Under the pieces are notes generated by a model that saw only the letters and a program-made list of their open reading frames with translations, was not told the origin of the DNA and did no database searches. A stretch of DNA of 21,839 nucleotides, from positions 1-21,839 of the forward strand of contig CAJWZG010000016.1 of NCBI GenBank assembly GCA_913049565.1. The letters are read 5' to 3'. Each line of letters begins with the position of its first letter. Position 1 is the first letter of the stretch. Source of the stretch: an uncultured Gammaproteobacteria bacterium. GTDB lineage: Bacteria > Pseudomonadota > Gammaproteobacteria > Pseudomonadales > Azotimanducaceae_A. The translations under genes and the position numbers were made by a program. Positions 1 through 7,727 of this stretch are shown here, in pieces.

Positions 1-1689
1 GCATTGATGCACGATGAACATGACGAACACGAAACGGAGGACCACGACGCACACGACGCACACGAAGAGGACGAGCATCACGAGGATGAGCACGACGAGG
101 GACCCATAACGTTTCTAAACAATTCAGATTACAACAAAGAGAACTTTCGACTCGGCGTATCGAAAGTTGGGGAATGGGGTAATGTTGGACTTTCCTTCTC
201 AAAGAACGAGGGCCTGTATGGCATTCCTTTTCACCAAGAAGGAGACAGCGCTCATGGAGGACACGACGAGGAAGAGCATCACGAGGATGAGCACGACGAG
301 GAAGAGCATCACGAGGATGAGCACGACGAGGACGAGCACCACGAAGATGAGCATGGTGGACATGGCGGTCATGATGACGAGCGCATTGTTGCGACAACGG
401 AATCCGACGTGATAAATTTCACTGGCTCTTTCAATTTGAACACTGGTTTTTTGAAGAGCGTCGACTATCACTTTCGCGATACCGACTACATGCTTTCGGA
501 GGCGCATTTCGAAGAAGAGGAAGCGCATGAGGGTGACAAACATGAAGAGGATCACGAGGACGAGCACGGTCATGACGCCCCCACGGTCTTTACGAACGAA
601 GCTCAGGAATATGGTGCAGTACTGGATATTTCAACAGAAACGTTGAAGCAAAAAATTGCATTGGAATTTGCGTCAGAGGACGTAGCTATTGTTGGCGCAG
701 AGGCTTTCATGGATCCAGCCAGTACTGATGAGGTTACGATTGGCTATTACGTAAGCCGAGAATTCGGAGGTTTTGTCTTTGACTTTGGCGTACGAAACGA
801 TTGGGTTGACCGAAGTGGTTCGGTCACGGAGGAACATCATGATGAAGAAGAACATCACGATGAAGAAGAACATCACGATGAAGAAGAACATCATGATGAA
901 GAGGTTGAGTTTTTCAACACCGAGGAATCTATAACGAGCTATGGTCTACATGTTTCCCGCGCACTAAATGACAGACTCTCAGCAACGCTTAACCTTTCAA
1001 GTGTAGAGAGAGCTCCTGCTGCGGTGGAGTTATTCATGAGTGGCCCCCACTTAGCTACCGGCCGGTACGAAGTTGGAGACCCCGATTTGCAGACGGAGGA
1101 ATCTAATAGTATCGAGCTTATCTTTGATTACTCGAGCGACACCTTTTTTGGGTCGTTTTCCTTTTACAGTAATGACATCGACAATTACATCTACTTGCTC
1201 GACAACCCGGAAGAAGAGGTTGATGGCCTAATAAGCGCTAGTTACCTGCAGCAAGACGCGGAATTTCGTGGATACGAGTTCGAAGTTGGGGGCATTTTCT
1301 CGGTTGCGGGTGGCGACTTGACGTTATCCTTTGGCGCAGACTCAACAAATGCGGAATTTTCCGACGGGGCCAACGTTCCTAGGATTAACCCTGACAGGAG
1401 TATCTACAAAGCTGCATACTCGCAAGGCAGTTTTGGCATGTCGGTTGTCTTGAAAGACGTACAATCTCAAACTGATCTGGCAGTAAACGAGAACGTTACG
1501 GATGGGTACTCCATGCTGGATATGAAGATCTCCAATATGTTCACGCTCTCTAACAACGTTGATCTCTATGTCTCGATTTTTGGCAGAAATCTATTGAATG
1601 AGATAGCGAGAAATCATGCTTCATTTGTCAAAAACGAGGTGCCTCTTCCGGGCAAAAGCTACGGTTTGAAATTTTCCGCGGAATTCTAG
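1..1689 (+). CDS. TonB-dependent receptor, C-terminal part, His-rich (probable metal importer)
   Basis: The frame is open to the left edge, so the plug domain and start lie outside the window; what remains is about 563 residues of outer-membrane beta-barrel. The chain ends in Phe (KFSAEF), as expected for a barrel recognised by the BAM machinery. Motifs such as SSVERAPAAVELF, YEVGDPDLQTEESNSIEL and the late IFGRNLLNEIARNHASF are typical of receptor barrels. At least four stretches are packed with His, Asp and Glu (around residues 3-35, 80-125, 170-195 and 275-305), at positions expected for extracellular loops. This layout is known from ZnuD-type zinc receptors, so import of zinc or a similar divalent metal is the likely job; the metal is an inference. 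No metal-uptake genes follow it. The downstream gene is 160 bases away and apparently unrelated. Confidence 0.85.
   Translation, partial: ALMHDEHDEHETEDHDAHDAHEEDEHHEDEHDEGPITFLNNSDYNKENFRLGVSKVGEWGNVGLSFSKNEGLYGIPFHQEGDSAHGGHDEEEHHEDEHDEEEHHEDEHDEDEHHEDEHGGHGGHDDERIVATTESDVINFTGSFNLNTGFLKSVDYHFRDTDYMLSEAHFEEEEAHEGDKHEEDHEDEHGHDAPTVFTNEAQEYGAVLDISTETLKQKIALEFASEDVAIVGAEAFMDPASTDEVTIGYYVSREFGGFVFDFGVRNDWVDRSGSVTEEHHDEEEHHDEEEHHDEEEHHDEEVEFFNTEESITSYGLHVSRALNDRLSATLNLSSVERAPAAVELFMSGPHLATGRYEVGDPDLQTEESNSIELIFDYSSDTFFGSFSFYSNDIDNYIYLLDNPEEEVDGLISASYLQQDAEFRGYEFEVGGIFSVAGGDLTLSFGADSTNAEFSDGANVPRINPDRSIYKAAYSQGSFGMSVVLKDVQSQTDLAVNENVTDGYSMLDMKISNMFTLSNNVDLYVSIFGRNLLNEIARNHASFVKNEVPLPGKSYGLKFSAEF
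263..352 (+). repeat. 30-bp in-frame tandem repeat in a receptor loop
   Basis: About three copies of a 30-base unit encode a DEEEHHEDEH-like decapeptide. The first two copies are almost identical and the third has drifted (GAC for GAA, CAC for CAT). The repeat lies inside a presumed extracellular loop and keeps the frame, so copy-number change would lengthen or shorten a His-rich loop without breaking the gene. Confidence 0.85.
832..903 (+). repeat. 18-bp in-frame tandem repeat in a receptor loop
   Basis: Four copies of an 18-base unit (GAACATCATGATGAAGAA and one- or two-base variants) encode four EHHDEE hexapeptides. It is a separate repeat from the one at 263-352, with a different unit length and a different peptide, but the same His/Asp/Glu-rich result in a different loop of the same barrel. 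Confidence 0.9.
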
Positions 1690-1764
1690 GATCCTAAAAC
1701 TCTTCGACGGCGCTGGGCAAGCCAAGGGTGCTTGCGCAGCGCCCCTTTCTTAGGTTGCCCTTTG

Positions 1765-1782
1765 CGCAAAGTCAACTTTGCG
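1765..1782. other. Short perfect hairpin upstream of the DUF547 gene
   Basis: CGCAAAG, loop TCAA, CTTTGCG gives a 7-bp perfect stem with a 4-base loop. There is no T-run after it, so it is not a classical intrinsic terminator. It lies between the receptor stop and the DUF547 start and could be a 3'-end structure or a protein-binding site. Confidence 0.3.
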
Positions 1783-1853
1783 AACATTGCCCATTCTCGC
1801 CCTATCGGTGCAAAATGGCTGATCTTGCTAGGCAAATAGGGCTACCCGGTACC

Positions 1854-2693
1854 ATGAATTTCACGCGGCTTGTGCCGCTTATCGTTACATGCGCCAGTTT
1901 CCTGACCTCTGGGCTGGTGCAGGCTGCCCCTAAAAGCGAATTATGGGAGTACTGGTCGGCCCATGACCCCGAGTCTGTGGATCAAGCAGATCATCTACTT
2001 TGGCAGACACTGCTAACGCGTCATGTCATCGCAAGCACCGACGGTATAAACCGAGTCAGTTACAGCACCTTTGACGATACGTCTAAGGCTTTACTAAGCC
2101 AGTACATCAATGCGCTCAGCCAGGCAAAGCCCACCCAACTCAATCGAAATCAACAACTCGCTTACTGGGTAAATCTCTACAACGCGCAAACGATTCAAGT
2201 AGTACTCGATCACCCGAAGAAAGACAGCATTCTATCCATGGGACCATTCCTCGCCTTCGGCCCTTGGGATGAACCCTACCTAGAGATTGAGGGTAAGCCG
2301 GTGACGCTCAACGATATAGAGCACCGAATTTTGCGACCCATCTGGCGCGACCACCGTCTGCACTATGTGCTGAATTGCGCCAGCATTGGTTGCCCTAACC
2401 TTTCTCGCAGCGCCTACACGCCTGCAAATATGGCCGCGCAGCTAGCCCAGGCCGAACAAACTTTTTTGCAGCACCCTCGCGCAGTCTCATTTAGTGACTC
2501 AAACACGCTGCAGCTGACCAGCTTGTTTGACTGGTATCAAACCGACTTTGCCGATAACGAAAAACAGTTACTCCACTACGTTGCACAGCAGCGGCCAGAT
2601 CTGGCAGAGCGTATAACCACTGTGACGAAGTTAAAGAAACCGAAGATCAAGTATGTTTATGATTGGTCACTAAACAAAGCCGACAACCGCTAG
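1854..2693 (+). CDS. Secreted DUF547-family protein
   Basis: The protein is about 279 residues from the chosen ATG. An in-frame extension to 1728 exists, but only the 1854 ATG puts a signal peptide at the N-terminus (MNFTRLVPLIV, hydrophobic core, cleavage near VQAAP). DUF547 hallmarks are present: YWVNLYNAQTIQVVL in the first half and LHYVLNCASIGCPNLS in the centre, with two conserved Cys. The C-terminal part has LTSLFDWYQTDF, also typical. The family has no established biochemical role; a periplasmic or exported location follows from the signal peptide. No convincing Shine-Dalgarno sequence is seen before this ATG. The next gene starts 52 bases downstream with its own strong ribosome site, so a functional link is not shown. 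Confidence 0.8.
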   Translation: MNFTRLVPLIVTCASFLTSGLVQAAPKSELWEYWSAHDPESVDQADHLLWQTLLTRHVIASTDGINRVSYSTFDDTSKALLSQYINALSQAKPTQLNRNQQLAYWVNLYNAQTIQVVLDHPKKDSILSMGPFLAFGPWDEPYLEIEGKPVTLNDIEHRILRPIWRDHRLHYVLNCASIGCPNLSRSAYTPANMAAQLAQAEQTFLQHPRAVSFSDSNTLQLTSLFDWYQTDFADNEKQLLHYVAQQRPDLAERITTVTKLKKPKIKYVYDWSLNKADNR

Positions 2694-2745
2694 GCTTTAT
2701 CGAATAGAAGCGGCAAAACACAGTCAAATCATTTGGGGAGAGATT

Positions 2746-3549
2746 ATGAGCAGCGCAAATTACGACACCATTCTGACGTCACTAGACGATGGCATCATGA
2801 CCATCACCATGAACCGCCCAGAGCGCCTGAACGCTTGGACCTATCAAATGGGCGCAGAGCTTCAGCAGGCTATTGAAGCCGGCAACGCCGATGCCTCCGT
2901 GGACGTTTTCATTCTCACCGGCGCCGGTCGCGGCTTTTGTGCCGGAGCAGATATTAAGGACCTATTCAAAGACCAAGCGGATGCTGCCGACGCTGGCACC
3001 AACGAACAGCGCCCCGCCCGCGACTGGGTAGGCTTGGTGCGCCGCGCAAAACCCATTATCGCCGCAGTCAATGGGGTCGCCGTCGGCGTTGGCCTGACAC
3101 AAATTTTGCCCTGCGACTTCATTATGGCCAGCTCCGCTGCCAAGTTCAGCGCGCGCTTCGTGAAAATGGGCGTGGTCCCGGAACTGGCCAGTTCATACTA
3201 CTTGGTCGCTCGTACTGGCTACGGCTTGGCCAACCGCATGATGCTTACCGGCGAGACCATCGACGCTATCGAAGCAGCGCGTATCGGCTTGATAGATGAG
3301 TTAGTAGATGATGCTGACAACCTACTCGAGCGAGCAACCAAGCTCGCCAAGCAAATTGGTGAAAACCCGCCCGGTGCGCTGGGCGCGGTAAAAGCGCTGG
3401 TCACCGCCAATATGGCAGAGCCGGACCTCAAGGAGGTTCAGCGACGCGAGATGGCCGCATTGGCAGAGGCCTACAAAAGCCCAGAACATCATGAGGCCAT
3501 TGCAGCATTCATTGAGAAGCGACCGCCAAACTTTAAGAACCTAGCATAA
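2746..3549 (+). CDS. Enoyl-CoA hydratase/isomerase family protein (crotonase fold)
   Basis: The protein is 267 residues with a full crotonase layout: MNRPERLNAW at residue 22, the oxyanion-hole segment GRGFCAGADIKD at 61-72, and AAVNGVAVGVGL at 106-117 giving the second oxyanion NH. The first catalytic Glu of true hydratases, expected around 115-118 after the GVG stretch, is not seen (the sequence is GLTQIL). The second is present in GVVPELASSYYL (Glu146), which resembles the VPE.CSS pattern of delta3,delta2-enoyl-CoA isomerases. Isomerase or another one-Glu reaction in beta-oxidation is therefore more likely than hydration; this is an inference. A GGGGAG ribosome site at 2735-2740 sits 5 bases before the ATG. 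It lies near acyl-CoA ligase and dioxygenase genes, fitting lipid catabolism. Confidence 0.88.
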   Translation: MSSANYDTILTSLDDGIMTITMNRPERLNAWTYQMGAELQQAIEAGNADASVDVFILTGAGRGFCAGADIKDLFKDQADAADAGTNEQRPARDWVGLVRRAKPIIAAVNGVAVGVGLTQILPCDFIMASSAAKFSARFVKMGVVPELASSYYLVARTGYGLANRMMLTGETIDAIEAARIGLIDELVDDADNLLERATKLAKQIGENPPGALGAVKALVTANMAEPDLKEVQRREMAALAEAYKSPEHHEAIAAFIEKRPPNFKNLA

Positions 3550-3555
3550 GCTAGG
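3540..3555. other. Hairpin overlapping the crotonase stop codon
   Basis: CCTAGC, loop ATAA, GCTAGG form a 6-bp perfect stem that contains the TAA stop of the crotonase gene. No T-run follows. It could be a weak 3'-end structure between two convergent genes, or simply part of the degenerate repeat that starts here. Confidence 0.35.
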
Positions 3556-3618
3556 CCAAATGAGCTTAGGTTGAGTGAGGCTAGGTTCATTAAGGCTGGG
3601 CCTATCAAGGCTAGGAAC
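3544..3618. repeat. Degenerate 15-bp tandem repeat between convergent genes
   Basis: Four units are clear at 3559, 3574, 3589 and 3604: AATGAGCTTAGGTTG, AGTGAGGCTAGGTTC, ATTAAGGCTGGGCCT and ATCAAGGCTAGGAAC. A fifth, more diverged unit precedes them at 3544. The shared core is AAGGCTAGG. The array fills the whole gap between the crotonase stop and the desaturase stop and slightly enters both genes. Confidence 0.7.
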
Positions 3619-4861
3619 CAGACTGATGCACCGCAGCGCTGGTGTCGTGGCCATGCTGCAGGGCGTACAGGCCTGCAAGCAAAGCGATATTCGCCAGACC
3701 AAGCACTTGCAGTGCAAAGACCCAATCTTGGGTCTGCGCCGACAATAGGGGCAACCATAGACTCGCGCTGAGCATGACCAATGCACGGATAAGGTCCACC
3801 GCAAAGCGCTGCCGCCGATGTTCAAGCCATAAACCCACCACGAACATCGACCCGGCAATTAGCCCAAACAGGGCAAAAACGGCGGGTCGGGCGAGGTCGC
3901 CCTGCAGCGCAGTTAGCGTAAACGCAGCAGCTGTGAGCACCCAATACTGCAAAAACAAATAGGCTTTGGAGCTTTGCGGCGCGGGTGGATCGTATTGCTG
4001 AGCCAGATCTACCGGGTCGTCCGGCAGGCGCTCTACGCCCGCAGGAAACCAACTCGGGCCTTTGAACCAGACAGCGATCTTGTCTCGCCATCGCGGGGCT
4101 TTTAGCGCCAATACCAAGGTCTGCCACCACACCACAGCGTTGGCCCACAATGGGTTCCAACTGCGTAAGCCATGGGTAATACCGTACACCGGTACTTCCT
4201 CGTCGCTTTCATCGCAAAACGTGCCAAACAGGCGATCCCATAGAATGAAAAAGCCACCGTAGTTCTTGTCGATATAACGCGGATTCTTCGCATGATGCAC
4301 CCGGTGATTGGACGGCGTCACCAAGACGTAATCCAGCACGCCCAGCCGCTTCACATGTTGGGTATGCACCCAGAATTGGTAAACCAAATTCAGCGTGCCA
4401 ACGCTAATCATTACGAAGGCCGGCGTGCCGGCCAGATACATTGGCAGGTAAAAGACAAAACCAATGTAGTCAGTACTCGTTTGCCGCAGAGCGGTACTAA
4501 GGTTGTATTCTTCGCTCTGGTGATGGGCACTGTGCGAGGCCCACATAATGCGCCATTCATGCCCGCAACGATGCTTCCAGTAGTAGCAAAAATCGTAAGC
4601 AACAAAGGCCAGTACCCAGTGCCACCAATGCTGCGGGGTCCACGCAGTTACGCCGACGAACTCCACCGCCGTTGCAAATACCACCGCCGCAAAGCTCAGC
4701 CGCAGCACTCCCATCAACTGACTCAGACTGCCCATCATCAAACTCGCCAGCGCATCGTTTAGGCGATAGGTCTGATTTTTACGCAAGGCGCCGTAGGCAA
4801 GCTCCACGGCCATGGCGAGAATAAAAAACGGGACGGCAAGTTCTACAAAATTCACCACCAA
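3611..4861 (-). CDS. Sterol desaturase / fatty-acid hydroxylase family membrane protein
   Basis: The protein is about 416 residues. The N-terminal half is the di-iron membrane hydroxylase domain with its His clusters: KHRCGHE (around 116-122), WASHSAHHQSEEYN (around 128-141) and TPSNHRVHHAKNPRYIDKNYGG (around 204-225). Hydrophobic segments surround them. A C-terminal extension of about 150 residues adds several more membrane segments, so it is longer than the minimal family. It likely hydroxylates or desaturates a lipid at the inner membrane with O2 and reductant; the substrate is unknown. The start is uncertain: TTG, GTG and GTG follow one another at 4861, 4858 and 4855, with no clear ribosome site. 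The gene is divergent from the gene at 4970 and convergent with the crotonase. Confidence 0.85.
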   Translation of the reverse strand: MVVNFVELAVPFFILAMAVELAYGALRKNQTYRLNDALASLMMGSLSQLMGVLRLSFAAVVFATAVEFVGVTAWTPQHWWHWVLAFVAYDFCYYWKHRCGHEWRIMWASHSAHHQSEEYNLSTALRQTSTDYIGFVFYLPMYLAGTPAFVMISVGTLNLVYQFWVHTQHVKRLGVLDYVLVTPSNHRVHHAKNPRYIDKNYGGFFILWDRLFGTFCDESDEEVPVYGITHGLRSWNPLWANAVVWWQTLVLALKAPRWRDKIAVWFKGPSWFPAGVERLPDDPVDLAQQYDPPAPQSSKAYLFLQYWVLTAAAFTLTALQGDLARPAVFALFGLIAGSMFVVGLWLEHRRQRFAVDLIRALVMLSASLWLPLLSAQTQDWVFALQVLGLANIALLAGLYALQHGHDTSAAVHQSGS

Positions 4862-4911
4862 AGTTTAATGATTTGTAGAGCCAGAGACAGCACCCAACCC
4901 TGACTTTTCCT

Positions 4912-4942
4912 TTGCCACAACAATCTGAGACAGGCTTATACT
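4912..4942 (+). promoter_or_regulatory. Possible sigma-70 promoter for the CMD-like gene
   Basis: TTGCCA (4912-4917) and TATACT (4937-4942) resemble -35 and -10 boxes, but the 19-base spacer is longer than ideal. The location, 28 bases before the start codon in the divergent gap, is sensible. Judged by eye only. Confidence 0.3.
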
Positions 4943-4956
4943 CCGGTTCTAATATC

Positions 4957-4964
4957 AGGAGGAG
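4957..4964 (+). promoter_or_regulatory. Strong ribosome-binding site for the CMD-like gene
   Basis: AGGAGGAG lies 5 bases before the ATG at 4970 and fixes that start. Confidence 0.85.
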
Positions 4965-4969
4965 ATACC

Positions 4970-5608
4970 ATGCCACGCCTATCCCAAGTTCCGAGAGCCA
5001 AGGCCGATGCCACAGTGCTGCCCTTTTACGACGCGCTATTTGGTAAGGACCGCGACCCAGTAACTCAGCCGGGCACCGCTACTGGCACCCCGGGTAACTG
5101 GTGGACGGTATTTGCCCATGTCCCCGATTGCCTTCTGCACATGGTGGCTGGCTTCGAGTTCTACCGTGATCGTAAACGCAAAATTTCACCGCGCCTGCGC
5201 GAGCTAGGACAAGCGCGGGCTGGCTATGCCCGAGGCAGTCAGTTTGTGTTTTCCCAGCACTGTAAGGCCCTTCGCGCAGCCAAGTTCTCCGAGGCGCAAA
5301 TTGAGGCCATTGGCCATTGGTCATCTACGGACCTGTTTGACGAACTGGAACGCGCAGTGCTTGCCTATACCGACGATCTGGTACTGCAGGGTGGCCGCGT
5401 CAGCGACGGTACCTTTGCAGCCCTACAGGCGCATTTATCCGAAGTACAGATCATCGAACTGACCTACACCATTTGTACCTATGAGATGCATGCCACCATG
5501 ACCCGCGCACTGCGACTGGAGTTTGACGACGTCGCTGAGCGTATTACCGAGGTGCCCGTGCCTGCAGGTGAAGACCGCGACATCGACTTTTTCAAGGACG
5601 TGAAGTAA
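4970..5608 (+). CDS. Carboxymuconolactone decarboxylase (CMD/AhpD-like) family protein
   Basis: The protein is 212 residues, all-helical in appearance. The family core runs from about residue 65 to 125: LGQARAGYARGSQFVFSQHC matches the E/R...Y.F..H pattern, followed by KFSEAQIEAI and later ELERAVLAYTDDL, which is typical of the repeat. The CxxC pair used by AhpD-type peroxidase reductases is absent, and a single Cys follows the conserved His. The sequence is thus closer to the large group of uncharacterised CMD-like proteins than to AhpD. No substrate can be named. The start is set by AGGAGGAG. A GFA-family zinc protein follows 73 bases downstream on the same strand, possibly cotranscribed. 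Confidence 0.8.
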   Translation: MPRLSQVPRAKADATVLPFYDALFGKDRDPVTQPGTATGTPGNWWTVFAHVPDCLLHMVAGFEFYRDRKRKISPRLRELGQARAGYARGSQFVFSQHCKALRAAKFSEAQIEAIGHWSSTDLFDELERAVLAYTDDLVLQGGRVSDGTFAALQAHLSEVQIIELTYTICTYEMHATMTRALRLEFDDVAERITEVPVPAGEDRDIDFFKDVK

Positions 5609-5681
5609 CGCCAGTTGAGGACGGTACGCTGCCCACGCAAGCTCCAGGCACTAAGGATAACTCGAGTAAGGGGAATGAAAT

Positions 5682-6089
5682 ATGGCAGTCACAGGACAAT
5701 GCCTTTGCAGCAACATCACGTATAGCATCGACAATCCGCCGACAATGACCGGAGTGTGCCACTGCAAGAACTGTCAACGCCAAGCCGGTAGCGCATTCTC
5801 CACGCTGGCGGGGGTACCAATGAGCGAGCTACACATCAATGGCGAACCCAAACTCTACCTAGACGCTGACACCAGCAGTGGCAACAGCGTGCAGCGGTTC
5901 TTCTGCGGTGACTGCGGATCCCCCATTTACTCAGCGGTAAAAAGCTCGCCAGATATGGTGTACCTAAAAACCGGAACGCTGGACGACAACAGCACCTTCC
6001 AGCCGCAGTTTCATGTGTGGTGCGAAACCAAGCAAGACTGGTTCGACCTGCCTGAAGGCGTGCCCGCCATGCCGCGAAGTCCAGGCTAG
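5682..6089 (+). CDS. GFA/CENP-V family zinc protein
   Basis: The protein is 135 residues, the usual length for the glutathione-dependent formaldehyde-activating (GFA)/CENP-V fold. Zinc ligands are visible in the expected order: GQCLCSNITY (residues 5-14), CHCKNCQRQAGSAF (around 27-40) and FFCGDCGSPIYS (around 74-85). The late HVWCETKQDWFDLP segment is also typical. A few members promote S-hydroxymethylglutathione formation, but most family members have no proven activity, so no enzymatic role is asserted. A ribosome site AGGGG lies at 5669-5673. The gene follows the CMD-like gene and is convergent with the aldehyde dehydrogenase; a shared small-aldehyde detoxification theme is conceivable but unproven. 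Confidence 0.88.
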   Translation: MAVTGQCLCSNITYSIDNPPTMTGVCHCKNCQRQAGSAFSTLAGVPMSELHINGEPKLYLDADTSSGNSVQRFFCGDCGSPIYSAVKSSPDMVYLKTGTLDDNSTFQPQFHVWCETKQDWFDLPEGVPAMPRSPG

Positions 6090-6098
6090 GCGAAGCCG

Positions 6099-6129
6099 CA
6101 TGCACAAGCACGACCAGGGGCCGTGCATG
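6099..6129. terminator. Hairpin between convergent genes, possible terminator
   Basis: CATGCAC (6099-6105) pairs with GTGCATG (6123-6129) as a 7-bp stem. An alternative inner stem GCACG/CGTGC (6108-6112 and 6122-6126) is possible. It lies just after the GFA stop and before the aldehyde dehydrogenase stop. No long T-run follows on either strand, so termination is plausible but weakly supported. Confidence 0.4.
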
Positions 6130-6153
6130 TCTGTTTCGCTGCTGCTTTTGCTG

Positions 6154-7620
6154 CTACTTGATCTGGCTTTTCAGCACCGACCTCAGCTTTTCCCCGTAAG
6201 GCGGCCTTAAGCCCAATTTTTCAGCTGGGTTGAAGGTGGCCTGTTTGAATATCGCCTTGGCGTGACTGAAAGTACGGAACCCGTCCTCGCCATGATAGCT
6301 GCCCATACCCGAGGCTCCAACACCGCCAAAGGGTAAACCTTCTTGGCCGATATGCATGACCACGTCATTCAAGGTAACGCCGCCAGACGTGGTTTGTTCA
6401 AGCATCTTTCGCGTTTCTTGAGAGTCGTAGCCGAAGTAGTACAGGCCTAGCGGTCGATCGTGGCTGTTAACATAATCGACAGCCTCGTCGATGTTGTCGT
6501 AGGGCTTAATCGGCATTACCGGACCGAAAATCTCCTCCTGCATCACGACTGCATCTTCTGGCGGGTCAATCAGCAGCGTCGGTGGGATTTTATGCGCAGA
6601 CTGCTGGCGAAAGTCTTCCCCGGCAGGATTAAGCTCCACGACCTCAACGCCGCGCTCTCGGGCATCGTCAACATAGCCATTGATTCGGTCAAAGTGCTTG
6701 CCATTAATTACTGAGGTGTAGTCTGGGTTATCGAGCAGCGACGGGAACATTTTTGCCACCGAGCGCTTACTCGACTCGACGAACTCATCCATGCGATCAC
6801 GCGGTACAAACACGTAGTCAGGCGCCAGGCAGATTTGCCCGGCATTCAGAGTTTTACCGGCCATAATCGAGTCGGTGGTGGAATCCATTTCCGCCTTCGC
6901 CGAAACAATGACAGGCGACTTGCCACCAAGCTCGAGCGTTACCGGAACCAAGTTATCGGCTGCGGCCCGCATTACATGCTTGGCTACCGTATTGGCGCCA
7001 GTAAAAATGAGATGGTCGAACGCCAGCCCCGAGAAATCTGCACCAGTTTGCGCACCACCCGTGATTACGGCAATTTCTGTTTGATCAAATTCTTCTGCAA
7101 AACCGGCGGCCAATACAGCTGATGTAGCGGGCGTATATTCACTAGGTTTGAGCATGCAACGATTCCCAGCGGACAAGACCCCGGCCAACGGCGTCAGCGC
7201 CATGTTAACCGGAAAATTCCAAGGGCTGATAACACCCACCACGCCAAGTGGCTGATACTCAATCCAAGCCTTAGCGCCCAATAGCGCCAAAATGCCCGGA
7301 CTCACCTTGCGTTTTTCTCGTTTCTGCCAGCGTTTGAGGTTTTGTTGCGCATGCCGCAACGGACCAATTGCCAAAGCCACATCCGTCAGCATCGATTGGT
7401 ACTCGCTGCGATGGCCGAAGTCCCCGCACATGGCATCTACCAACGCTTGCTGATTTTTGGTGACCACTGCTACAGCCCGCTCCAGACGGTCAATCCGGGT
7501 CGCTGAACTAACAACCCCTTCGGCTAAATAGGCTGCTCGCTGACCATCTAGCAGCGCCTGCATTTCTGCCGACGACGTTTCTGCGCTCCCCGCGCCAATT
7601 GTGCCTTGGGCTTCGCTCAT
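6154..7620 (-). CDS. Aldehyde dehydrogenase, coniferyl-aldehyde dehydrogenase type
   Basis: The protein is 488 residues with a complete NAD(P)-dependent aldehyde dehydrogenase chain. It has ISPWNFP at 131-137, the cofactor-binding Lys in MLKPSEYTPA near 158, IFTGANTVAKHVM around 206, catalytic Glu230 in LELGGKSP, catalytic Cys264 in GQICLAPDY, and QEEIFGPVMPIKPY in the C-terminal half. The short class-3-like layout with GQICLAPDY and PWNFPVNMAL fits the coniferyl-aldehyde dehydrogenase group, whose members in many proteobacteria oxidise assorted fatty or aromatic aldehydes. The exact substrate is unknown. The ATG at 7620 is preceded by GAGGGGAG. An acyl-CoA ligase lies 107 bases upstream in the same direction; together they could turn an aldehyde into an acid and then an acyl-CoA (inference). 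Confidence 0.88.
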   Translation of the reverse strand: MSEAQGTIGAGSAETSSAEMQALLDGQRAAYLAEGVVSSATRIDRLERAVAVVTKNQQALVDAMCGDFGHRSEYQSMLTDVALAIGPLRHAQQNLKRWQKREKRKVSPGILALLGAKAWIEYQPLGVVGVISPWNFPVNMALTPLAGVLSAGNRCMLKPSEYTPATSAVLAAGFAEEFDQTEIAVITGGAQTGADFSGLAFDHLIFTGANTVAKHVMRAAADNLVPVTLELGGKSPVIVSAKAEMDSTTDSIMAGKTLNAGQICLAPDYVFVPRDRMDEFVESSKRSVAKMFPSLLDNPDYTSVINGKHFDRINGYVDDARERGVEVVELNPAGEDFRQQSAHKIPPTLLIDPPEDAVVMQEEIFGPVMPIKPYDNIDEAVDYVNSHDRPLGLYYFGYDSQETRKMLEQTTSGGVTLNDVVMHIGQEGLPFGGVGASGMGSYHGEDGFRTFSHAKAIFKQATFNPAEKLGLRPPYGEKLRSVLKSQIK

Positions 7621-7705
7621 GACTTTGCTCCCCTCGTCTTTTACTACTGTCTTTCAATTACCAATAAGGTGTTACTAACTCATGCACCCTGCCGCTTAGG
7701 CTTTA

Positions 7706-7725
7706 CCTAGCACCGAAAAACTAGG
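7706..7725 (-). other. Small inverted repeat after the acyl-CoA ligase
   Basis: CCTAG and CTAGG are separated by ten bases containing a run of A (T on the minus strand). It sits immediately 3' of the ligase stop. The 5-bp stem is too short to call a terminator. Confidence 0.25.
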
Positions 7726-7727
7726 CG

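Noticed and set aside
199..573. Long minus-strand open frame opposite the His-rich receptor
   Set aside because: It mirrors the repetitive His/Asp/Glu codons (Leu/Val/Met/Phe-rich protein) and is an out-of-frame shadow.
673..894. Minus-strand frame with repeated FFFIV motifs
   Set aside because: It is the reverse reading of the 18-bp repeat, not a membrane protein.
3571..3771. Plus-strand open frame starting in the tandem repeat
   Set aside because: It runs antisense through the desaturase C-terminus with no ribosome site and no family resemblance.
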